64,000 nucleotides of DNA from Micromonospora carbonacea (lineage in GTDB: Bacteria > Actinomycetota > Actinomycetes > Mycobacteriales > Micromonosporaceae), in assembly GCF_014205165.1 (NCBI RefSeq), contig NZ_JACHMZ010000001.1, positions 6,926,501 to 6,990,500 on the forward strand, given 5' to 3'. Within the stretch, counting starts at the first letter, position 1. Each line of letters begins with the position of its first letter. The notes under the pieces were generated by a model that worked only from the letters and a program-made list of their open reading frames with translations, ran no database searches and had not been told where the DNA came from. The position numbers and the translations under genes are program-made. Below, piece after piece: positions 28,347 to 38,735 of the stretch.

Positions 28347-28979
28347 TCAGCCCACCTTCGCCGGGCCGGACTGCGGGTAGATCATCACGTCGGAGCGGTG
28401 CAGCTCGTCGCCCCGGGCCACCTCCCACGCGGCGTTGCCGTACGCCTCGAAGGAGAGCCGCAGCTTCCCCGGCCCCCGGTAGTCGTGGTAGCGCATCGCG
28501 CCGGACGGGTCGAGGCCCGTGCTGCCGGTGGCGGTGAACCGCGCGTGCCCGGCCTCCTTGCTGACGTACCGGTGGCCGTCGAGGTCGATGCTCGGCGCGC
28601 CCGGGGTGATGGTGAGCGCCGGGTCGGTCGTCCAGAGCACCATGATCACGTCGGGGTCCTCCTCGACGGAGAGCCAGAGCTGACCGCCGGCCGCGTCGTC
28701 GAGCAGGTGCTCCGACCAGGTCCAGCTGCCCTCCTTGAGCAGCACGGAGCCGCGCACCCCGTACGAGGTGCCCCGGATCTCGACGATGTCGCCGGGGCTC
28801 AGCCGGCGCGGGTCGCCCCGCAGCGCGTCGGCGTCGCGGTCCCGGAACGGGTCCACCGGGCCGGGCCGCCCGCCCGTGCCCCTGCGGGAGCGCTGCATCG
28901 CCACCACGGCGACGACGATGCCGGCCACCGCGATGAGGCAGCCCAATCCCGTCACCAGATACGCCACCGAACCGTTCAA
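28347..28979 (-). CDS. DUF4178 family membrane-anchored protein
   Basis: 210 aa. TTG 28979 is preferred because GGGGGAGG lies eight bases upstream and because it starts directly before the single TM helix (VTGLGCLIAVAGIVVAVVAM); an in-frame TTG at 29021 is the alternative. The cytosolic part has the DUF4178 features LSPGDIVEIRGTSYGVRG, LLKEGSWTWSEHLLD and WLSVEEDPD. It heads the DUF2617-DUF4247-DUF350-SpeE-like operon. Function unknown, though DUF4178 has been associated with membrane-stress modules in the literature. Confidence 0.83.
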   Translation of the reverse strand: MNGSVAYLVTGLGCLIAVAGIVVAVVAMQRSRRGTGGRPGPVDPFRDRDADALRGDPRRLSPGDIVEIRGTSYGVRGSVLLKEGSWTWSEHLLDDAAGGQLWLSVEEDPDVIMVLWTTDPALTITPGAPSIDLDGHRYVSKEAGHARFTATGSTGLDPSGAMRYHDYRGPGKLRLSFEAYGNAAWEVARGDELHRSDVMIYPQSGPAKVG

Positions 28980-29050
28980 CCCGATCGCCTCCCCCAGTCG
29001 CGTCGGCGGAGACGGTAACAACCCCGCGCACGTGGGGAAACCCGAGCACG

Positions 29051-29068
29051 ACTGAGTAACTACTCAGT
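29051..29068. promoter_or_regulatory. 18-bp palindrome upstream of the DUF4178 operon
   Basis: ACTGAGTA-AC-TACTCAGT is an exact 8-bp inverted repeat with a 2-bp spacer, 72-90 bp upstream of the DUF4178 start and touching the stop codon of the preceding gene. It has the size and symmetry of a repressor operator. A related site lies at 35239. Confidence 0.5.
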
Positions 29069-29439
29069 TACGGGCCGTCGTCGACGCTGTTGAGCTGGGC
29101 GGCGGCGTAGTCACCGAGCCGGGTCCGGCCCATGATGCAGCCGGCGAAGGTGACGAGCTCGGCCCCGGAGCCGCGCAGCCCCTCCCAGGCGGCACGGGCG
29201 GCGGCCGGGTCGACCCGCCCCAGCAGGGTCGCCGCGTACGCCCGACCGGCCGGTGAGCCGTGCGCGAGCAGCCAGTCGACCTTCCGCCGGGCCCGCCCCG
29301 GGTGCGCGTCGAGCTGCCGCTCGACCTCGAAGTACGCCTCGGTCTCCGGCAGCACCGTGCCGGCGAAGCCGACCCCGCCGAAGGCGAGCGTGTCGGTGGC
29401 CGCCAGCTCCCGCACGGCCGCGTCGAGCCGATCGCCCAT
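29068..29439 (-). CDS. Hypothetical protein (123 aa)
   Basis: 123 aa from ATG 29439, with AGGGGG just upstream. Mostly alpha-helical and soluble by eye, with no TM segment; LPETEAYFEVERQLDAHP and AGCIMGRTRLGDYAAAQL stand out but give no family match I recognise. It is followed (minus strand) by the DUF4178 operon 89 bp downstream, with a palindrome between them, so cotranscription is uncertain. Copy B of the dispersed palindrome lies upstream. Confidence 0.6.
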   Translation of the reverse strand: MGDRLDAAVRELAATDTLAFGGVGFAGTVLPETEAYFEVERQLDAHPGRARRKVDWLLAHGSPAGRAYAATLLGRVDPAAARAAWEGLRGSGAELVTFAGCIMGRTRLGDYAAAQLNSVDDGP

Positions 29440-29454
29440 CCCAACCCCCTGAAG

Positions 29455-29507
29455 AAGGAAGCGCCCCCTGTTAACGCAAAACGTTGTACAGGGGGCCCCT
29501 ATTAACA
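29455..29507. repeat. Dispersed palindrome, copy B
   Basis: AAGGAAGCGCCCCCTGTTAA... (29455-29476) faces CGTTGTACAGGGGGCCCC (29482-29499), then ATTAAC. The arms pair as CCCCCTGTTAACG against CGTTGTACAGGGGG with one bulged position. It sits 15 bp after the clpB stop and just upstream of the 123-aa gene. The conserved GTTAAC/TTGTACA asymmetry matches copy D. Confidence 0.75.
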
Positions 29508-29521
29508 TTCACGCCAGCGCG

Positions 29522-32113
<2,592 letters not shown>

Positions 32114-32158
32114 GGGCTCCCCCGGATCGGCGTGTCCACTAGGAAGGACACAACCAGA

Positions 32159-32179
32159 GTTGAGCCTATTCCGCTCAAC
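32159..32179. promoter_or_regulatory. HAIR operator (HspR) upstream of clpB
   Basis: GTTGAGC-N7-GCTCAAC, an exact inverted repeat in the geometry of the HspR HAIR box (consensus CTTGAGT-N7-ACTCAAG). It is 46 bp from the clpB start, and a HspR gene is present at 36211. Confidence 0.85.
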
Positions 32180-32406
32180 CTTGCCAGTGTGACCTGAGTC
32201 ACTTCCATCCTGGTGCGGTCGGGGCGGCGGGGCGGCACCTGGTCGGGTGCGACCGCACTCGTTCCCGCATCGAGGGCGGCCTGGCAGCGGGCCTGACAGC
32301 ACGAACGACTCAGCTCCCTAGGCGCGGAAACGACTCCCATCCTGGCCTCGGGCGAGGTGGCGGTGCGGCACGGACCGCCCGGCCCGCAGGCGCGCGGCAC
32401 GCCCGC

Positions 32407-33495
32407 TCAGGCCGGGTCCAGCACCACGCGCACCCAGCGACGATTGCCGACCGGCCCGGCGGCCAGCAGCACCTCGTCGGGGGCGCGGCCCACCAGCGTG
32501 CCGTCGGCCAGCAGGGTCAGGTAGTGCTTGGGGGCGACCGGCCAGTCGAGCCGGTCGTACCGGCCGTCGGCCACCACGCCCGCGCCGTCCGGACCGTTGA
32601 CGGCGAAGCGGCCAGTGGTCAGCGGGACCACGGAATCCGCCCGCGCGGGATGCCCTGTGGCGAACACCGGCACCCACCGGCCCAGGTACCGCCAGAGCGC
32701 CGGGAAACCCGTCCGGTCCGGCGGCCAGCCGACCAGGCGTGCCTCGCCGTCCGGCCCGACCACCGGCCGCAGCACCCCGACCTCGCCGCCGGGCGCGGGC
32801 ACCGAGGTCGGCTGCCAGGTGCGTCCCCGGTCCGTCGAGACCGCCGCGTACGGCCTGCCGCCGTCGACGCCGGCCACCACCAGCAGGCCACGGGCCTCGA
32901 CGACGCCGTGCAGGGGCCGCACGGGCGGCTGGGCGGGCAGGGGCGTCGCCCGCAGCCCCGCCCAGCGGACCACCCGGCCGGTGGCCTCGTCGATCTGGAA
33001 CCGACCCTGGGCGGCGCGCCAGGCGACGGGCTCCTGCTCTCCGGTGGTGTGCGCGAAGGTGCGCCCGCCGTCGGTGGAGGTGAACCAGCCGTGCGGCTCG
33101 GCGGTCAGCATCAGCATCCCCGGGGCGGCGTAGAGCTGCTGGTGCTCGGCGACCGGGCGGGGGTGGGTGAGCCGCCGCCAGGACCGGCCGCCGTCGACCG
33201 TGGCGTAGAGCACCGCCGGGCAGTCCCGCGCCGGGCAGCCGGAGAAGAGGGCGTACGCCTGCTCGGCGGTGACGAACTCGACGTACGGAAGGTCGTACCC
33301 CTTGCCGACCGGGACCCGGACCTCGCGCAACTCGACCTCGGGGGCCGGGGGCGACGGCGTCGGTGCGGTCGCGGGCGGCCGGGGCGACGGGGCGGCGCGG
33401 TCCGGCGGCGGGCGACGGACATCGCCGATCGAGCAGCCGGTCAGCAGGGGCGCTAGCAGCAGCGCGACCGTTCTGCGGCCGAACCGACGAGTCAT
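32407..33495 (-). CDS. Lipoprotein with BNR/Asp-box beta-propeller repeats
   Basis: 362 aa from ATG 33495. The signal peptide ends in the lipobox LLTGC, then a Pro-rich linker. The body contains Asp-box type repeats (VDGGRSW, STDGGRTF, STDRGRTW), which mark a sialidase-like/VPS10-like beta-propeller. Such exported lipoproteins are generally of unknown ligand. No catalytic sialidase residues are recognisable. The C-terminus is VRVVLDPA. Upstream, the khtT-like gene is divergent with a 32-bp gap. Confidence 0.82.
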   Translation of the reverse strand: MTRRFGRRTVALLLAPLLTGCSIGDVRRPPPDRAAPSPRPPATAPTPSPPAPEVELREVRVPVGKGYDLPYVEFVTAEQAYALFSGCPARDCPAVLYATVDGGRSWRRLTHPRPVAEHQQLYAAPGMLMLTAEPHGWFTSTDGGRTFAHTTGEQEPVAWRAAQGRFQIDEATGRVVRWAGLRATPLPAQPPVRPLHGVVEARGLLVVAGVDGGRPYAAVSTDRGRTWQPTSVPAPGGEVGVLRPVVGPDGEARLVGWPPDRTGFPALWRYLGRWVPVFATGHPARADSVVPLTTGRFAVNGPDGAGVVADGRYDRLDWPVAPKHYLTLLADGTLVGRAPDEVLLAAGPVGNRRWVRVVLDPA

Positions 33496-33526
33496 CGGCC
33501 TACCCCCCAACCGGTAGCCTGACGCC

Positions 33527-34027
33527 GTGCGAGTACGTGTCGAACAGACTGCCCTACCCGGGATCGGAATGCGTCACGACCTGTTGACGGAATCCGGACG
33601 CCGGCTTGGTGTGGTTTCCCACCGCAATGGCCGCCGCGACCTTGTCCTCTACGACCCCGATGATCCCGATTCCTGCCAGCACGACATACCGCTGACAGAC
33701 GACGAGGCGGAGGCGCTGGCGGACATCCTGGGCGCGTCGCTGATGCTCGGCCAGCTCTCCGGGCTGCGCGAGCAGGCCGCCGGGCTGCTCACCGAGCAGA
33801 TCGCCATCCCGGCCAGTTCCAAGTACGTCAACAGGCGGCTCGGCGACACGAAGGCCCGCACCCGGACCAGCGCCTCGATCGTCGCGGTGCTGCGCCAGGG
33901 CGAGGTGATCGTCTCGCCCGACCCGGCCTTCCGATTCGACGCCGGTGACGTGGTGGTCGTGGTCGGCACCCGCAAGGGGCTCGACGGCGTGACCGCCATC
34001 CTCGCCGACAGCGACCCGGACGGCTGA
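33527..34027 (+). CDS. KhtT-like TrkA-C regulatory subunit
   Basis: 166 aa from GTG 33527. The N-terminal domain (VEQTALPGIGMRHDL, SGRRLGVVSHRNGRRDLVLYD) and the C-terminal RCK/TrkA-C domain (about residues 90-160, FRFDAGDVVVVVGTRKGLDGV) match KhtT, the regulatory subunit that controls a K+/H+ antiporter; in Bacillus KhtT binds c-di-AMP (family knowledge). It is followed after seven bases by the antiporter gene. Confidence 0.85.
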   Translation: MRVRVEQTALPGIGMRHDLLTESGRRLGVVSHRNGRRDLVLYDPDDPDSCQHDIPLTDDEAEALADILGASLMLGQLSGLREQAAGLLTEQIAIPASSKYVNRRLGDTKARTRTSASIVAVLRQGEVIVSPDPAFRFDAGDVVVVVGTRKGLDGVTAILADSDPDG

Positions 34028-34034
34028 GGCGCGG

Positions 34035-35243
34035 ATGCACGAGGAAACCACGATATTGCTCATCGAGGTCGGTGCGCTGCTGTTCCTGCTCGGGCTGCTG
34101 GGGCGGCTCGGGCGGCGGATCGGCCTCTCCCCCATTCCCCTCTACCTGCTCGCCGGGCTCGTCTTCGGCCACGGCGGCGTGCTGCCGTTGACCGCCAGCG
34201 AGGAGTTCTTCGCCGTCGGGGCGGAGATCGGCGTGATCCTGCTGCTGGTCATGCTCGGCCTGGAATACTCGGCGGGCGAACTCGTCGGCAACCTGCGCTC
34301 GGCGGCGCCAGCCGGCCTGATCGACGGGGTGTTCAACGCGCTGCCCGGCGCGGCCTTCGCCTTCCTGCTCGGCTGGGACTGGGTGGCCGCGATCGTGCTG
34401 GCCGGCATCACCTGGGTCTCCTCCTCCGGCGTGATCGCCAAGGTGCTGGCCGACCTGGGCCGGCTCGGTAACCGGGAGACGCCGGTGGTGCTGTCGGTGC
34501 TGGTCATCGAGGACCTGGCGATGGCGCTCTACCTGCCGTTGCTCACCGCCGTGCTGGCCGGCACCGGCCTGCTCGGCGGCGGCATCGCGCTGGGCGTCGC
34601 CGTCGGCACCGTCATGCTGGTGCTCGTGGTGGCGATCCGGTACGGCCACCTGATCTCCTCCGCCATGTCGGCGAAGGACCCGGAGGCGCTGCTGCTCGGC
34701 GTGCTCGGGCTCACCCTGCTGGTCGCGGGCGTCGCGGCGAAGCTCCAGGTGTCGGCGGCGGTCGGCGCGTTCCTCGTCGGCATCGCCCTGTCCGGCCCGG
34801 TGGCGCACCACGCCACCGAGATGCTCTCCCCGCTGCGGGACCTGTTCGCCGCGGTGTTCTTCGTCTTCTTCGGCCTGGTCACCGACCCCCGGGACATCCC
34901 GCCCGTGCTGCTGCCGGCGCTCGCGCTGGCCGTGGTGACGATGGGGACGAAGACGCTGACCGGATACCTGGCCGCCCGGCGGGTGGGGATCAAGGAACCC
35001 GGCCGGTGGCGGGCCGGGCTGGCCCTAGTGCCGCGCGGCGAGTTCTCCATCGTCATCGCCGGGCTCGCCGTGGCCGCCGGCAGCGTCGAGCCGAAGCTGG
35101 CGGCGCTGGCCACCGCGTACGTGCTGATCACTGTGGTGACCGGGCCGATGCTGGCACGGCTGCCCGACTTCGCCTGGTTCAAGCTGTGGCTGCGGCAGCG
35201 GGCCGTCACCCAGCGCGCCGAGCCGCTGGTCACCACCGACTGA
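34035..35243 (+). CDS. KhtU-like K+(cation)/proton antiporter
   Basis: 402 aa CPA2-type antiporter with 12 or so TM helices starting at ATG 34035. Conserved features include LLVMLGLEYSAGEL, GITWVSSSGVIAKVLAD (the central substrate helix region), VLVIEDLAMALYLPL and VPRGEFSIVIAGLAV (bearing the conserved Arg/Glu motif). No C-terminal RCK domain is present because that function is supplied by the partner upstream. It probably exchanges K+ for protons to control cell pH and turgor. Confidence 0.87.
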   Translation: MHEETTILLIEVGALLFLLGLLGRLGRRIGLSPIPLYLLAGLVFGHGGVLPLTASEEFFAVGAEIGVILLLVMLGLEYSAGELVGNLRSAAPAGLIDGVFNALPGAAFAFLLGWDWVAAIVLAGITWVSSSGVIAKVLADLGRLGNRETPVVLSVLVIEDLAMALYLPLLTAVLAGTGLLGGGIALGVAVGTVMLVLVVAIRYGHLISSAMSAKDPEALLLGVLGLTLLVAGVAAKLQVSAAVGAFLVGIALSGPVAHHATEMLSPLRDLFAAVFFVFFGLVTDPRDIPPVLLPALALAVVTMGTKTLTGYLAARRVGIKEPGRWRAGLALVPRGEFSIVIAGLAVAAGSVEPKLAALATAYVLITVVTGPMLARLPDFAWFKLWLRQRAVTQRAEPLVTTD

Positions 35244-35256
35244 GCAGTCACTCAGT
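35239..35256. promoter_or_regulatory. ACTGAG-N6-CTCAGT palindrome after khtU-like gene
   Basis: ACTGAG (35239-35244) and CTCAGT (35251-35256) flank a 6-bp spacer; the site overlaps the antiporter stop codon. It matches the 29051 site in 14 of 18 bases. It lies 178 bp upstream of the 35434 gene. Confidence 0.4.
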
Positions 35257-35433
35257 TCCGTCCGCCGGGGCGGGGTCGGCCGTACGGTCGGCCCCGCCCC
35301 GCGTCCATCGGATGCCGAATTGTGCTGGGAGCCCCTTCCCCCTGGTCGGCGCAGCGGGTTACCGTTTCGCCCCAGCAGCAAGGGTCCGTGGGTGGCCGGT
35401 CGGTCGCCCCGGGCGCGAGCGGAAGGTTGGCCG

Positions 35434-35865
35434 GTGAGCGTGCAGGACTCGACGTTCCACGGCTTCGCCAACCCCGTCGACCCGTCCCCGGCGGAGTTGC
35501 GGGCGTGGGCGTACCACCCCGACTCGGTGCCGTTGACGTCGATGCCGCCGGACTGGGACCTGCTGGTCTCCGGGGACCACCTGGTGCAGACCCTCTTCGA
35601 GCTGGCCATGGACCCGGCCTGCCCGGCCCGCCGGTTCGCGCTGCACTGCCTCTACATCTACGCCGCAGACGGCATCCGGACGAACTTCCGCGCCCACCCG
35701 AAGCGCCGCTTCCGCAAGCTGGTCGAGCAGTCGGAGCGGACCGGCGACGAGATGATGCGGACGTGGGCGCACAACAGCCGCGTGCTGCTGGCCCGCCCGC
35801 ACCTGTTCGTCTACCGGGACTGGTGCGAGGGCGGCCTGGTCCGCGAGAACCGCCGGATCGGCTGA
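35434..35865 (+). CDS. Conserved hypothetical protein (143 aa)
   Basis: 143 aa from GTG 35434, with GGAAGG seven bases upstream; GTG 35440 is a close alternative. Soluble, with many aromatic and basic residues (AWAYHPDSVPLTSMPPDWDLLV, RRFALHCLYIYAADGIRTNFR, LFVYRDWCEGGLV). Helical repeats are plausible. I do not recognise the family. It converges on a small minus-strand gene at 35879. Confidence 0.7.
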   Translation: MSVQDSTFHGFANPVDPSPAELRAWAYHPDSVPLTSMPPDWDLLVSGDHLVQTLFELAMDPACPARRFALHCLYIYAADGIRTNFRAHPKRRFRKLVEQSERTGDEMMRTWAHNSRVLLARPHLFVYRDWCEGGLVRENRRIG

Positions 35866-35878
35866 CGCCGGGGCCGCC

Positions 35879-36073
35879 TCAGGCGGCCGAGCCGCCGCGC
35901 CCCTCGCCCCGATCCCGGTCGGCACCGTCGCCCCGCTCGGCGAACCGGCCCTCCCGGACCTTGTCGGTGAACCGCCCCTCGGTGATCTTGTCGAACTGCT
36001 GTCGGGCGGACCTGGCGACCCGGTCGAGCCGCTCCTCCGCCTGCTGCGCCACCTTCTTGGCCTGTTCCGACAT
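35879..36073 (-). CDS. Small basic hypothetical protein (64 aa)
   Basis: 64 aa from ATG 36073. The first 40 residues form a charged amphipathic helix (AKKVAQQAEERLDRVARSARQQFDKITEG), the rest is Arg/Gly/Asp-rich. It has a weak resemblance to the short actinobacterial antitoxin-like proteins with a DKITxGxxxDKV core, but no toxin partner is adjacent. I would not assign a function. Confidence 0.5.
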   Translation of the reverse strand: MSEQAKKVAQQAEERLDRVARSARQQFDKITEGRFTDKVREGRFAERGDGADRDRGEGRGGSAA

Positions 36074-36210
36074 GGCTCCCCCTCGCCAGCGCGGTGGGCC
36101 CGGATCGCGCGGGCCGGCCTGATTCGCAGGTTAGTGGAGCCGGCCCGGCCCGCGCCGGGGTTCCGGGAAGCGGACCGGGCCGTCGGTGCTCCGGCGGGGC
36201 GAGCGGCGGG

Positions 36211-36645
36211 TCAGCGGTCGCGCCGGGGACGCCAGACCACCAGGGCGGTGGAGGTGCGGTTGGTCGGCACCAGGTCGCTGCCCGGGAACCGGGCGAGGGA
36301 CTCCAGCTCCGCCACCCGCCGGTACGCGGCGTCCAGCTCGGCCTCCAGCCGCGCGATCCGCTGCTGGGCCTGCTCCAGCAGGCGTTCCAGCCCGATGATC
36401 CGCTTGACGCCGGCGAGGTTGACCCCCTCGTCCTGGCTGAGCCGCTGCACCTCGCGCAGCAGCACCACGTCCCGGACGCTGTAACGACGCCCGCCACCGG
36501 CCGCCCGGCCGGCCTGCACCAGGCCGAGCCGGTCGTACTGGCGCAGGGTCTGGGGGTGCATCCCCGCCATCCGCGCCGCGACCGAGATCATCAGCACCTT
36601 GGCCTCGTAGGCAGGGTCACCCGAGCCGACGTGCTCTCCCGCCAT
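36211..36645 (-). CDS. hspR: HspR heat-shock repressor (MerR family)
   Basis: 144 aa MerR-type regulator. The winged-helix N-terminus reads MISVAARMAGMHPQTLRQYDRLGLV, diagnostic of HspR, followed by the coiled-coil dimerisation helix (VQRLSQDEGVNLAGVKRIIGLERLLEQAQQRIARLEAELDAA). HspR binds HAIR sites with DnaK as corepressor and regulates the dnaK operon and clpB (established in Streptomyces and mycobacteria). It is the last gene of the dnaK-grpE-dnaJ-hspR operon, 32 bp after dnaJ. Confidence 0.95.
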   Translation of the reverse strand: MAGEHVGSGDPAYEAKVLMISVAARMAGMHPQTLRQYDRLGLVQAGRAAGGGRRYSVRDVVLLREVQRLSQDEGVNLAGVKRIIGLERLLEQAQQRIARLEAELDAAYRRVAELESLARFPGSDLVPTNRTSTALVVWRPRRDR

Positions 36646-36677
36646 CCCCGCTCACCTCCGCACACACTCCAGCAGGC

Positions 36678-37865
36678 TCAACTGAACCGACGCACCCGGG
36701 CGTCGAGATGTTCCCGGGCGGCCGGCGGGGTCTGCTCGGCGAACGCCTCCAGCGCCGCCCGCGCCTCGTCGGACACCCCGGCCGGCACCACCACGTCGAG
36801 GGTGACCAGCAGGTCACCGGCCTTTCCGTCGCGGCGCACGACGCCCTTGCCCCGGGCGCGCAGCACCCGGCCGCTCGGCGTGCCCGGCGGGACCCGCAGG
36901 GTCACCGTGCCGTCGAGCGTGGGCACCCGCAGGTCCGTGCCGAGCACGGCCTCCGGGAAGGTGATCGGCACGGTCAGGGTCAGGTCGTCCCCGGTGCGCC
37001 CGAACAGCTCGTCCGGCCGCACCTTGACGTGCACGTACAGGTCGCCGGCCGGGCCGCCGCGCTCGCCCGGCTCGCCGCGCCCGTTCAGCCGGATCCGCTG
37101 GCCGTCGGCCACCCCGGCGGGGAAGCGGACGTTCAGCGTGCGGGTCTTGGTGACCCCGCCGGTGCCGTGGCACTCCGGGCACTTCTCCTCGACGACCGTC
37201 CCCACGCCCTGACAGTTGCGGCACGGCTCGGAGAAGCTGAACGAACCCTGGTTGCGATTGGTCACCCCGGCGCCGTGGCAGACCTGGCAGGTCACCGGCG
37301 AGGTGCCCGGCTTCGCCCCGCTGCCGGAGCACGTGTCGCAGACCCCGGGCGCGCGCAGGGTCAGCGGGAGGGTGACCCCGCGTACCGCGTCGCCGAAGTC
37401 GAGCGCCACCTCGGTCTCGATGTCCCGGCCCTTCGCCGGGCCGCGCGGGCGGGCCGGGCCGCCGGCACCGCCGCCGCCGGAGAAGATCGAGCTGAACAGG
37501 TCCTGGAAGCCGGCCCCGCCGAAGCGCCGGTCACCGCCGCCCGCCGCGCCGCCGAACAGGTCGGACACGTCGAACGGCTGCCCGCCGGGGCCGCCCGCGC
37601 CCCGGGCGTTGCGCCGGAACTGGCCGGAGCCGAACAGCGAGCGCATCTCGTCGTACTCGCGGCGCTTGGCCTCGTCGCCGAGCACCGCGTACGCCTCGGA
37701 GACGGCCTTGAACCGCTCCTCGGCCCCGGTGTCGCCCGGGTTGTGGTCCGGGTGCGACTCCCGGGCCAGTTTCCGGTACGACTTCTTGATCTCGTCCGAG
37801 GAGGCGGACTTCTGCACGCCCAGCGTGGCGTAGTAGTCCTTCTCGATCCAGTCCTTAGTACTCAC
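36678..37865 (-). CDS. dnaJ: Chaperone DnaJ
   Basis: Co-chaperone that delivers substrates to DnaK and stimulates its ATPase. 395 aa from GTG 37865: J-domain with the HPD motif (SHPDHNPG), a Gly/Phe-rich segment (residues about 85-130), four CxxCxGxG zinc modules (CDTCSGSG, CQVCHGAG, CRNCQGVG, CPECHGTG) and a C-terminal substrate domain. It lies 79 bp downstream of grpE. Confidence 0.97.
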   Translation of the reverse strand: MSTKDWIEKDYYATLGVQKSASSDEIKKSYRKLARESHPDHNPGDTGAEERFKAVSEAYAVLGDEAKRREYDEMRSLFGSGQFRRNARGAGGPGGQPFDVSDLFGGAAGGGDRRFGGAGFQDLFSSIFSGGGGAGGPARPRGPAKGRDIETEVALDFGDAVRGVTLPLTLRAPGVCDTCSGSGAKPGTSPVTCQVCHGAGVTNRNQGSFSFSEPCRNCQGVGTVVEEKCPECHGTGGVTKTRTLNVRFPAGVADGQRIRLNGRGEPGERGGPAGDLYVHVKVRPDELFGRTGDDLTLTVPITFPEAVLGTDLRVPTLDGTVTLRVPPGTPSGRVLRARGKGVVRRDGKAGDLLVTLDVVVPAGVSDEARAALEAFAEQTPPAAREHLDARVRRFS

Positions 37866-37944
37866 CGGTCCACCCCCTTCCACGGGACGTACCCCGGACG
37901 TCCCGCCCGCCCGGTGCGGGCGGACGGGACGACACGGGTCGGCA

Positions 37945-38688
37945 CTACTCCGGGTCGGCGACCGCGACCATGGCCGGCCGCAGCAGCCGCTCGCCGAGCT
38001 GGTAGCCCCGGCGCATGACCTGCACGCAGGTCGGCTCGGTCACGTCGGCGGACGTCTGGTGGGCCACCGCCTCGTGCCGGGTCGGGTCGAACGGGTCGCC
38101 CTGCTCGCCGAACGCCGACAGGCCGAACTTGCCCAGCGCGGTGGTGAGCTGCTCGGCGACGGTGCCGAACGGGCCCACCAGGTCGCCGTGCTCGCGGGCG
38201 CGGTCCAGGTCGTCGAGGATCGGCAGCAGCGCGGCGAGCACCGAGCCGGTCGCCTGCTCCTGGACGAGGCTGCGGTCCCGGTCGACCCGCTTGCGATAGT
38301 TGGCGTACTCCGCCGTCACCCGTTGCAGGTCCCGGGTCCGCTCGTCCAGCTCGGCCCGCAGCGCCTCCAGCTCGGCGCCGAGCGGTGCCGCGGCGGGCGG
38401 CGCGCCGCCCTCGACGGGCTGGGCCGGGGCGTCGACGACGGGCGGCCCGTCGACCGACGCGGCCTCGATCTCGATCTCGTCGACCACGATCTCGGCGTCC
38501 TCGACCAGGCCCTCCGCCGGGGTGTCGGCCCCGGCGTCGGCCGCGGCGGGCACCTCGGACTTGCTGATCTTGCGATTGTCACGGATGACGACCCGCGGCT
38601 GCTCACCGGCGGACTGGCCGGCGGTCGCGGAGCCACCCGGCGTCGACCCGGACTCCACCGGGTCGGCGGCTCGTGGCTTCTCCGTCAT
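37945..38688 (-). CDS. grpE: Nucleotide exchange factor GrpE
   Basis: 247 aa. The N-terminal half is an acidic/Pro-rich extension typical of actinobacterial GrpE. The C-terminal core carries the helical dimerisation segment (LEALRAELDERTRDLQRVTAEYANYRKRVDRDR) and the beta-domain (LLPILDDLDRARE, ATEHVMRRGYQLGERLLRPAMVAVAD-like end). It releases ADP from DnaK. It lies 47 bp after dnaK in the operon. Confidence 0.95.
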   Translation of the reverse strand: MTEKPRAADPVESGSTPGGSATAGQSAGEQPRVVIRDNRKISKSEVPAAADAGADTPAEGLVEDAEIVVDEIEIEAASVDGPPVVDAPAQPVEGGAPPAAAPLGAELEALRAELDERTRDLQRVTAEYANYRKRVDRDRSLVQEQATGSVLAALLPILDDLDRAREHGDLVGPFGTVAEQLTTALGKFGLSAFGEQGDPFDPTRHEAVAHQTSADVTEPTCVQVMRRGYQLGERLLRPAMVAVADPE

Positions 38689-38735
38689 GCGGTTACCTCA
38701 TCCCTTGGCCGTCGATACGTGTCCGAGGCGCATCG

